Shown here piece after piece: positions 37,401 to 46,400 of a stretch of 64,000 nt of DNA. Location: contig OZ017754.1 of the NCBI GenBank assembly GCA_963969365.1, forward strand, positions 868,001 to 932,000, written 5' to 3'. The stretch comes from Asterochloris sp. CNOR1. Its lineage: Eukaryota; Chlorophyta; Trebouxiophyceae; Trebouxiales; Trebouxiaceae. The first letter of the stretch is position 1. Each line of letters begins with the position of its first letter. Below the pieces are notes generated by a model. That model had not been told where the DNA came from. It ran no database searches and saw only the letters and a list, made by a program, of their open reading frames with translations. The position numbers and the translations under genes are program-made.

Positions 37401-38564
37401 CAGACTGAGCAATACAGAGCCTGCTGGCTTTGTGTCAGCCTGCATGCTGCTTGTGGACTGCTTTCTGCAACAGCCAGCCTTGACAGTGGTACTGCAGCCG
37501 CCTCAGTGGCAGTGGAGCCAGCCCCGTGCCCTGGCAGGACACTCGGATCCAGGAAGCTGCCGCGGAGCTGCCTGTGGGCTTCCCGGCACCTCTGGGAGGA
37601 GGGCACAGAGCCCCTCAGGGTCAGCAGGAGTTGCAACCAGGCGGGGAGGGTGCGCCAACCCCCAACGTAAGTGCTGCTCCAGCTGTGCTGTCAGGCATCA
37701 ACCCCGCCGCCTGTGTGCATGCGTATACCTCCCCTCTGAGGCAGGTCAAGTTTTTTTACCCTGCCTGTCAGATCACTGAGTGTGCACTTGCGGCTGCAGG
37801 CGATTGCTCAGGGGTTGCAGGCGGCCAGGTCAGAGTGGATGGCCTCACAGGGGGCTGCAGTGGAGGAACCTGTCAATGGTGAGCTGCTTCAATTTGCGAC
37901 TTGTGATGTCCAGAAGGGTTGCCCTGTCACGAAGTCCAGCATTGATGTGCTGGTGGGCGGAGTGAGGTGAGTCGGCTGCCTTGCTGTGCCACCTACATTT
38001 GCCAACTTGGCACTGCTGTGGAGCGGGTTGTCTTACTTGAAAGGCATGGGCTGGGCAGGCTGCCTTGCTTTGCCCCCAGTGGCACCCACAGTTGCCACAG
38101 GGGTGTTGTTTGTGCTGCTTGCAGGGACGCCTGCTGGCCTCCGGGCCATGTCCGTCCTGAGGGATCTGGGCATGCTGCACCAGATGGCCAATCCAAGACA
38201 CCAGAGTGGCAGCCACTCCACTCCACTCCTGCCTGTTGCCAGCAGGTAAGGGTGACTGGTGGGACTGGCAAACTTGCACTCCTTGGCTGCAGCGCCGCTA
38301 CTTTGTGCGTACCTTGCAGGGAACCAGCACGAAGGGATCACCTTCAGTTGACGCCGCTGGAGGATCTGTTGGGTCGACTGCATGCACAGGTGAGCGCCTG
38401 AAGCAGCCACCAGGTTCTTCACAGCATGCATGCGGCAGGTGCCTTTGCTGCAAAGTGCGTATGCGCTGTGTTTTGTCAAGCAACCAATCACACGATAGGC
38501 CTGCGTGATTGAGTTGGCTGCATCTAAGCTTGAGAATTCAGCCATGTTGCTGCAGGCCTTGTGA
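28418..38564 (+). CDS. Very long coiled-coil protein of unknown function (modelled 1,908 aa, 18 exons)
   Basis: Not assignable to a named family. Exons: 28418-28611, 28706-28997, 29190-30359, 30629-30850, 31089-31198, 31421-31997, 32271-32442, 32714-33108, 33311-34243, 34511-34594, 34907-35077, 35893-36382, 36663-37131, 37498-37666, 37800-37878, 38125-38245, 38320-38389 and 38556-38564. Every junction keeps phase, and the total is 5,727 bases. Layout: a short coiled coil (MKALKAELERVLSNRHG), a Ser/Ala/Gly/Pro linker of roughly 450 residues, a central Gln/Glu/Ala/Leu coiled coil coded by 30629-35077 (e.g. AELQEQLQAAGEQRG), a Ser/Arg-rich basic region (35893-37131), then a short helical tail (LQLTPLEDLLGRLHAQAL). 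No membrane segment in this phase. Golgin-like or centrosomal/basal-body scaffolds have such a build, but this is only a guess. Exons ending 34243 and 34594 share an EQ...HEAESQ end and look duplicated. Confidence 0.75.
35036..35305. repeat. Decaying tandem array, unit about 70-75 bases, in a coiled-coil gene intron
   Basis: The string CTGGCAGCCTGGATGTGTACAGTGGCCGCCAAGCACAAGGT at the end of exon 34907-35077 recurs, altered, at about 35112-35153 (CTGGCAGCCTGAT ... GTGGCTGCCAAGCACAGGGT), about 35184, and about 35258-35300 (GGCGGCCTGACTGTACATGGCGGCCAAGC). The first copy carries the used donor, and the second also has a donor-like GGGTAGGT. Confidence 0.7.
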
Positions 38565-38828
38565 CCATCCTAGTGGCGCTGTTCACATCATTAAGTCGTT
38601 CTGGAGGAACTTCAGAGTCCTGAATTAGAGAAACACAGTTTGCATTCAATATCGTTGAAGTTCCAATCCTCTCTGCTATGGCACAACATGAACTGGTACA
38701 ACACAAGGCAGATTCAATTACACTCCTGCCAAGGGAGCAAAACCATATTATCTGCCTGTTCTTGTCAGACTGCTGAGCAATCCTGACATGTAGGCTAGTC
38801 TGCTGATTTGAGACAGAGCAAAAGGCCC
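38565..38828. other. Convergent spacer between the coiled-coil and NYC1 genes
   Basis: A relatively A/T-rich spacer with no coding signal. A minus-strand TGTAA (plus-strand TTACA at 38718-38722) suits the end of the NYC1 transcript. An open frame just after the modelled stop of the coiled-coil gene is hydrophobic (LVTILVALFTSL) but out of phase. Confidence 0.5.
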
Positions 38829-41800
38829 TCAGGAGACAGTCGAACTGGCGTCAGCCAATATGAAGAGATATGATGCTGCCATTGACAGGGCGTAGGCCAG
38901 CCCAAGAGCCCTGTTGCGTCTGGCAGCTTGCTTTGCTAGCCGCTCTGTCTGCTTGGACCGCTCGCCCATTATGCGCTCACGCTCTGGGAAGTAAGTGGCA
39001 TTGCCTGCAGAACCTCAGGTCAGCAGAGTGGGCAGCGCACGCAGCAGGCCATGTCCGTCCGCTGCGTAATCAACGGCAAAGGAGGTCAGGACATGCAGAC
39101 TGTTTTAGGCAGCATTGCAGCTGCTGGAACAGCTCAATCTTGGGCTGCACTGACAGACACTGCCATGCTGCTGTAAGCAGGCTGGCCCCCCCTGTCCTGC
39201 AGACAGACGTGATACCTAGCCAGCTGCCAAGGGCACAAGGGCCACGTGCCCAGCAAGTCCTACCTTGCTTGTCAAAGTACCGGGAGCCACGAGTTGGCGC
39301 CATGGCGAACTTGGCGAGTGCCCTGGCAGGGGTGAGATACTTGATGTAGCTGGAGCGCTTGTGCCGGGCCACCACTGTGCGCACCCTTGGGACCAGGAAG
39401 GCTGCCACCGTCTCAGGCTGCAGCAACAATGCAGTCAGTCAAGCTGCGATCAAGTGACCCTGCAACAGACCAAGCTGTATGCAAAACAGCTCACTGCAAC
39501 AAGCCACCTGGGCATGACAGCTTGCCTGCAGGGCACGGTAAAGCAGCAGCAGGCAGGTGCATCACTTGTGGGGATTGCCACATGGTCCAATGGCAAGGGG
39601 GAGACGTAGAGGTAGACTGGAGCCAGCGATGCGATTCTGCAGCAGTGCCCCACCTGCTCACACAGGATGTTGAAGATCTGCTTGTTGGCATAGGTGGCGC
39701 CGTCTAGCAGGAGGTCAGTCAGCACCATGCCTGGAGACAGAGTGTGGATGCCCACGGGGCTAGTTAAGGCCCCCGCCTCAGCTTTGAGGCTCTTCCCTAG
39801 GTGGGCCACACCTGCGCATTGGACAATGGTGACTTGCAGCCCATAGGGCCCCTGCCTCAGCTGTGAGGCTGTCCCACAGGTGGAGCATAACCTGGGCAGC
39901 ATATGACGACAGGGCTTTTGCAGCCCATGCTCTGGTTAGTGGCCCTGCCCCATGTACTGGATGAAGGCCTGCTGGCCTACATGGCTTGCCACAGCAGGCA
40001 GCAAGCTGGCATGATGGGCACATGAGTGAGCGCTAATGCACACGCCGTTTGCCACATTCAGCACTCTGCACATCACACCAGCGCAAAGCGGCCAGTCACC
40101 CAGCACCCATCCCAAGACATTGCACCAATCACGATGATCACAGCCAACAGTGGGCGGCAGCCCCACTTACCCCATGTGGCGAGTCAACAAGCCGTGAATG
40201 CCACTCGCAATGCAGCAGCCATGCATGCAGCCACCTAGCATGGATCGCATGGCCCCCTCAACAGAGCACTCAAATGACCCACCAGCCTTGGTGGCTCCAT
40301 AAGCCGCATACTGCGGGGTGGGCATGCCGTCAGCCCCTGCGCCGTCCATCAGAAAGATGTGGCCTCCCTGAGGCTGCCGTCCCATCAGCTGCATGGCGGC
40401 CCGTGTGCACAGCAGGGTGCCTAACAGGTTGGTCTGTACAACGCGCTGCAGCTGCTCTGGACGAGCATCCGTGAAGGACTGCAAAGGACTGGCACGGCTT
40501 ATGGGAGGGTGTACACGGGCATGCATAAAAGCTTGCAGACCACCGGCCAGAATTTGAGAGACTGTAGCTGAGGCTTGTAAATGCCTTGACAGGGCAGGTT
40601 ATGTTCATCTGGGGGATGCACGACAATAAGAATGCACGACAGCTGCTTCCATGCATGTCTGCAGTGGACGCTGGACCCTGCAAGGGTCATGGCTGTGGAT
40701 GCATCAACAGTGCAGTACAGGACTGGTTCCTTGACGACGTGTTAGCTTTGCATGAAAGGTGCCCTTGGCTACTCGGTGCCACCACGAACAGCCACATGTG
40801 ACAGCTGTCACAGGAGCAACCTGCAGTGCGGGTGACGGACCTGAAAACTGCCACTGTAGCCAGCATTGTTGATCCACACATCGACTGTGCCCAAAACGCT
40901 TTCGGCGTACGCTGTGAGGTAGGCCACGCCGGCAGGGCTGGTCACATCGCACTGCTGCCCAAAGATCTGGATGTCTGGCCCCACCTGCAGCACAAGCAGC
41001 AAGAGGTCGAATCTGCCTGCCAGAGTCGGGGTGAGGACCAGCTCCTTGTGGCTTCTGAGGTGGGCAGAGAGGTGTCCACCTCACCTGTCAATGCGTCTCT
41101 GCGCCAGGGACATCAGCACGAGGCAGACAGCATCAGTGCAGCCCACTGCAGGGTGGCATTCAGACCAGCGCCCTTCCCGGACGGCAGCTTGTAAATGCTG
41201 AGGCCGGCAGGTGGGTGCCTCCGCAGAGCTGGCTGTAAGGGGCACACAGCCCGGGGGGTCTCATGCATGCAGGGAAGCCCATTGAGCACAGACTGGGTCT
41301 GGGTGCAGTGCAACCTCAGGTGTGACAGTGCAAGCGATGACCAGCCGCAGCCTCACCTCAGAACGCAGCTCAGCAATGCCCTGGCGCAACCCTCGCAGGG
41401 AGCGCGACGTGACAACCACCTTGTCGCCAGCCCTGCATGCCGAGGCAGTGCAGCGTCACGCACTGGACCATGCTGTGCAACAGCACCACGAGCGCCCTCA
41501 ATCCTGGCAGCAGGGCCAGATCAGCAAGTCTGCAGCGCTGGCTTACTGCGAGCTGCAGTGGCAGTGCGGTGTGACACCCTGGACCACCATAACCATGCTT
41601 TGCAAAGTGAACAGGAGCGCCCTGACCTCTTGCAGCAGCATCAAGTTCCCCCTAGTACAATGTATCATGCTGACATTGATGCATTGCAAACTATGAGTGG
41701 CGCCCTGGCAGCAGAGGGCACCCCCCCTGCTGCAGAGCTTTTCAGCACTGCCCGACGTCGCGCACTGCAACCCAAAAGGCTGCAGGGCTGCCTGCAGTCT

Positions 41801-42866
41801 GGGCGCGCCACAGCAATGCACTGGCTGGCCAGATGTGCGCCTTACCTACCCACCTGAGGAACTCTCGCGCAATGGCTTTGCCGATGCCCTTGCCGCTGCC
41901 CGTGACCACTACTGACAGCTGCGTGCGAGGGGCTCGCCAGAACCGGCGCATGCCTGCCCGATTTAGACAGGTGAACAGAAGGCCCACGCCAGCACCCAGC
42001 AGGGTGGGCAGCCATGCTGGCCGCTCTGCAGCTCCTGCAGTGGCAGAGGAGAGACAAGCTGATGATGAGCTGTTGGAAGGGTGGGCACAAGAGATGCCAA
42101 TGTGTGCCAGGTTTGCACGAGACCCAAGCGTGTGGACATAGGGGCAGCTTTAAACAAAGTCATGGCATGAGCATCACGGCTGTGTGGTATGGCTGGAGGG
42201 CTGCAACCTGTTCCTTGTGTGCTGTGCCACCAGCACTTTGACAGGGCGAGGCCCTTGAAGTCTCCCCTGCTTTATAGAGTGGCTGATAGCAGAGGCCCGC
42301 CCTACAACAGGCATCTCACCTGACAGGTGGCACGCCGCAGCCAGCACGTACGCTGATGCCAGCACCAGGCCCACAGGCTTGTGAAGCCCATCCAGCGGCA
42401 CTTGCTGAAGCCAACCCTGGAGTGCTGGACGCCCAGGGTGGCTGGCGCCCTGTTCAGTCATCCCGCCAGGAGCCACGCTGCTGTAGGGAGAGCCTCGCCT
42501 GGCACACCACAGATCAGGCTCGGCAGTGACACCTGCCTTGTCCCGGGTGGAGGCTGCCTCAGCATCAGCTCTGCGGGGCGCGAGGGTTGTCCTGCCAGCA
42601 GCTGCCTGCCTCACAGCGTTGTCTGTGCTCCACCTGCTGAGCCCTGGGGCTGAGGACCCCAGAGTCTGCACCCGGCCGGCAGCAGCCCTTTTGTCGGACC
42701 ATCGATCAGGTGCAGCCTCCCCGAGCCCCTCACGCTTCACAAAGGGCGCCCAGCCTGGCTGTGCTCCTGCGCTGCTGTCACGCTGGCGCCGCTCCTGCTG
42801 TGGGGGCGCCTTCTGGGACGCAGCAGGGGCTGTACAGCCGGCTCTGATGGCATAGAGCCTGCTCAT
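38829..42866 (-). CDS. NYC1: Chlorophyll b reductase, NYC1 type (membrane short-chain dehydrogenase)
   Basis: Plastid enzyme that reduces chlorophyll b to 7-hydroxymethyl chlorophyll a, the first step of chlorophyll b breakdown. The N-terminus is basic and Ala/Ser-rich, with hydrophobic KPVGLVLASAYVLAAACHL and LLGAGVGLLFTCL segments. Then comes SDR chemistry: VVVTGSGKGIGKAIAREFLR (cofactor motif), spliced in phase to AGDKVVVTSRSLRGLRQG; then QQCDVTSPAGV, VDVWINNAGYSGSF, QTNLLGTLLCTRAAMQLM, GGHIFLMDGAGADGMPTPQY followed by AAYGATKAG (catalytic YxxxK), GIHTLSPGMVLTDLLLDG, PETVAAFLVPRVR, SRYFDKQG and a final helix LGLAYALSMAASYLFILA. GGHIF.MDGAG and SPGMVLT.LLL.G are NYC1/NOL signatures; the membrane segments favour NYC1 over NOL. 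The start is uncertain: Met codons at 42866, 42947 and 43064 share the frame. It is divergent from ABCF. Confidence 0.9.
39843..39894. repeat. Decayed copy of a NYC1 exon start, in the intron before it
   Basis: This stretch matches 39766-39815: GGCCCCTGCCTCAGCTGTGAGGCTGTCCC against GGCCCCCGCCTCAGCTTTGAGGCTCTTCC. On the minus strand it would read LHLWDSLTAEAGAL where the real exon reads AHLGKSLKAEAGAL. It sits upstream of the real exon in transcription order. Confidence 0.65.
41448..41725. repeat. Tandem imperfect repeat of about 110 bases in a NYC1 intron
   Basis: CACTGGACCATGCTGTGCAA...CACGAGCGCCCTCAATCCTGGCAGCAG near 41458 recurs as CCCTGGACCACCATAACCATGCTTTGCAA...CAGGAGCGCCCTGACCTCTTGCAGCAG near 41578. 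A third remnant (ATGCATTGCAAACTATGAGTGGCGCCCTGGCAGCAG) lies near 41680. The repeats fill most of the intron between the cofactor-motif exon and the next exon. Confidence 0.65.
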
Positions 42867-43425
42867 TGAACCACAGCGGAGCCTGATGGCGGGTAAATGC
42901 CAGCTCAGCCCTGGCTGGAGCAGCAGGCACCCCTGGCTGCCAGGCATGAGTTGCTGAAAGCCTGCAGGACGAAGCAAGTTGCTGCGCAGACCCAACAGAG
43001 CAAGCTCAGGAAGAAGCAGACAGCCAGCATGTGCTGTGTCAGCAAGGTCGCTGTGCAACAGCAATGCTTACCGGTGCCTCAAGTCATCCAGATACTCGGC
43101 AACTATGATCCATTGAAGGGGCCAAGGCGCCCGAAGGCAGAACGTGGTTGGTCCGTGAGCCCTTCACTTCAGATGTGAAGGTCTGCCTCAAGGCATTCAG
43201 GGCTTCTAGGTGGGCGAGTGTGGCCCGTTTGGCATGTACCACAGGAGTTTTGTGCCTTGGAAAGAAAGCAAGTGGTCAACGCACAATGGCTTAGAGCAGT
43301 TTCTTGGCAAGCTTCGGATCAAATTGGTCAGCAATCGAGGTCTGCGGGCCGCCTTCTGTTGCTGCTTCATTGCAGACGCATCTGCGGCTACTTAGGTCAT
43401 TCAGCAAACACAACAAAGCAATACC
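42867..43425. promoter_or_regulatory. Divergent spacer between NYC1 and ABCF
   Basis: About 560 bases separate the proposed starts of two plastid-directed genes, so the promoters of both lie here. The NYC1 frame stays open to 43064, so part of this stretch may be coding or 5' UTR. No specific element was recognised. Confidence 0.45.
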
Positions 43426-46400
43426 ATGCAGATCGGCACAACAGCTCACACAAAACGTGCAGTGCTACTCCTACATCATGGCAGCTGCAATGTGCACTGT
43501 CAGCCAGACCTCAGGAAACAATTTAGCAGAACTGCACAGCCTGCAGCTAGACTCAGAGGTGTGCATCACCCTCTCCCCTGATACAATTGTCTGAGTAAGC
43601 CGTCAGGTGCTCAGAGTCAGCAATGTTGTGCTGCAGGTGCCTCCAGATGTCAAGCTGCTCAGCAGGCTAGCGTGGCCAGCCCTGCCTCCAGTGCAGGTAC
43701 CAAGCGCAAACGCCAGTCAGACCCCCTGCTCATAGTGGAGAAAATTGCGCGAACCCACGATGGAGAGAGGATGCTGTTTCAGGACCTAACTTTCACTCTT
43801 AATCGCGGGGACAAGATGGTGGTTGTTGGCCCCAATGGCATTGGCAAAACCTCTCTGCTGAGGCTCTTGGCAGGTGAGTTGCTTCTGTTGAGGCTGGCTC
43901 TTTGGTTTGACGCAGTGTCTCAAGACACCAGATGACTGCAGTCGACAGCAGGCCACCACACTGCCAGGCTGTGCAGTGCTGCTGGTGGGTAATCAGGCAG
44001 CTTGAGGTCTTCCAGACGCACTGTCTGGAGGTCTAGCGGGAGGCCCTGTTCAATGCTCTTGAGCCCCATGTGCAACAGCCTTGGCACCAGCATGCCACTG
44101 CACCCGAAGGGAGCACTTTGATGCAGGGGTGGATGAGCCAGATGCTGGCCAAGTCACTAGGCGCCGAGGGGGCACAGCAGGCTACCTGCCGCAGGACCCT
44201 AGCTTTCCCCCTGAGTGAGCTGCTTCAGCCCAGCTGCAGAACAGCACCAGCTGCCCCTTCTGTCTGGTCCTTGCAGCCACCTGTGGCGCCACATGTAGGC
44301 CTGCCCCAGTGGTCTGGCACACTCCTGTCACCCATGCAGAATGCCCCTCAGCCCGCACCTCTGCCGAAGTGGAGTTGCAGCCGTCAGCCTGCATACTGCT
44401 GCCGTGCAGGTGCACAGTGCTAGACGCTGTGCTGCAGTCAGACTCCAGCATAGCCAACGCAGTACTGCAGTATGAGGTTGCACTGCAGCACCCTGAAAAC
44501 AAGGCTGCTCTGGAGCAGGCCTATGACAGGTGGGGCCTTCATTCACTACTTTTTCACATGCAAACAAACTGTGTCAAGCTGAAGCAGTTGTGATGCTTGT
44601 TGCCGCGTGCTACATTTGAGGCACCTGTACAGCACGAATCAGATCCGTGGCTGGCAGCCACTGCTGTCGGTTCTGGGCCACACAATGTCAGGTCAGCAGC
44701 GCTGCTGAGATGGACAAACATTGCTAGGCACTGCAGCCGCTCAGGACTCCCCTCCACTTTCAAGCCCTCCAACTTATGTTGTTGTGTGCAGGATGCACGC
44801 TCTAAATGGCTGGCAGTTGCAGTCTGAAGCGCGCAGCATCCTGAGCAGCCTGGGCATTGAGGACCTGTCACGCAAGATGAAGGGACTGTCTGGCGGCCAG
44901 CGCAGGCGGGTTGCCCTTGCCGCCTCTCTGCTGGCCAAGCCAGACCTGCTGGTGTTGGATGAGCCCACCAATCATCTTGACCTGGTGGGTGCTAGCAGCC
45001 CTCCCAGCACCAAGTGTGCATCGGTGCAGGCGGGTCCCCTGTGCAGCTTCCCTGCTGGCAGAGCCAGACCTGCTGGTGTTGAAGGAGCCTGCTGAGCATG
45101 TTGACCTGGTGGGTGCTCGGCAGCAGGTGTGTCGACTTTGCTGGTGGTGCCCCAGTGCAGTGGGGTGCTCGTCGAGCTGGCCTGCTGGCAAAACCAGACC
45201 TGTGGGTGCCGGATGAGCACCCACCACTGCCTCATGAGTGCTGGTCAGCTGGCTTCTGTGAGACATTCCTGAGGATATCTCTGAACTCCAGAGTGGCATT
45301 ATTGCTGTCACACTGCTGCACACCTTTGGTGCGTCTTCAGCCATGCCGCAGCACCACTCCCTCAGCCTGTTGGGTGTGGCAACACTTGTACTGTGATAGC
45401 ACAGCTCAGTCTGATAGCATGTCACCATTTGCAGCCTGTGCCCCTCTGCAGGGTGCCATCACATGGCTGGAAACACAACTGAAGCACTCTGACATGACTC
45501 TGTTGATGGTGACCCACGACCGGACCTTCATGGAATCAGTGTGCACAGGTAGGCTGATGCCGTTGTGAAGCATCAGTGCTACTGAAGCTGTCTTGGGATA
45601 AGCAAAGCCCCATCAGTGCCAGCTAAGGTGGGATGAGCTTGATTGTAGGCATCGTCGAGATGGATCAGAAGTCAACCCACCTACACCCATTTGGGGGACC
45701 TGGCAGCTGGGACAGATACAAGGAGGTGGGCGTGCATTCCATCACCCCTTATGCACTGGCCCATGCATGAGGTCGAAGTGTCTGTCTGTCCTGCCGAACA
45801 TGGTGCTTACAGTGAGCTGTGAGCAGCACGCCCTTGTCAGGCTTTCATGCAATGATGCTTGATGTGACAAGATCAGTGCTGCAGCTGCAGGAGTGCCGTG
45901 GCAGGCGTAGGCCCTGGCACCTGCTGCACATAAGAAAACAGCCCTTGCAGAAGCTTGCGGAGCGTTGTTTGACATGGGCTTGTGCCTGCAGCTCTGGGAG
46001 CAGCACAGCAAGGCCCAGGCGGAGGCAGCAGCCCATTGAGAAGCATGCGCTTGCAGGTGCTGTGCATGCAGCGACGTTGATGCAGCATCGTGCCTGCTGC
46101 AGCTACGGGAGGAACGCCGTCAGGCGCAAGCTAAGGCAGCGGCCGATGCCAAGACACAGCTCATCAAAGAGACCGAGTGGATGCGGCGGCAGCCCAAGGC
46201 GCGCAGCACCAAGGCCAAGTTCAGAGAGGACGCCTACTATGTGCTGAAGGCAGCTGCCCGCAGCGGACCAGCCAGGGACACCAAAGTTGACTTCGGCGGG
46301 GCAGAGGGTACGCGACAGGTGGGCCACTTCAGCATGTAGTGCGGCAAGGAAGCAGCAAACTGCAATCTGCCCAGCACAGCTGGCTATGACATCGTGCAGA

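Noticed and set aside
38556-38628. Hydrophobic tail LVTILVALFTSL as a golgin-like membrane anchor of the coiled-coil protein
   Set aside because: The preceding exon ends in phase 0, so the frame entered here reads Ala-Leu-stop. The hydrophobic reading needs a different phase that the upstream chain does not support.
38829-42866. NOL or a generic short-chain dehydrogenase such as ketodihydrosphingosine reductase
   Set aside because: GGHIF.MDGAG and SPGMVLT.LLL are chlorophyll b reductase signatures, and the hydrophobic N-terminal and C-terminal segments favour NYC1 over soluble NOL.
43066-43178. ILGNYDPLKGPRRPK resembling the start of ribosomal protein S16
   Set aside because: The match is limited to a few residues, nothing further of S16 follows on either side, and the region is the divergent spacer of two genes.
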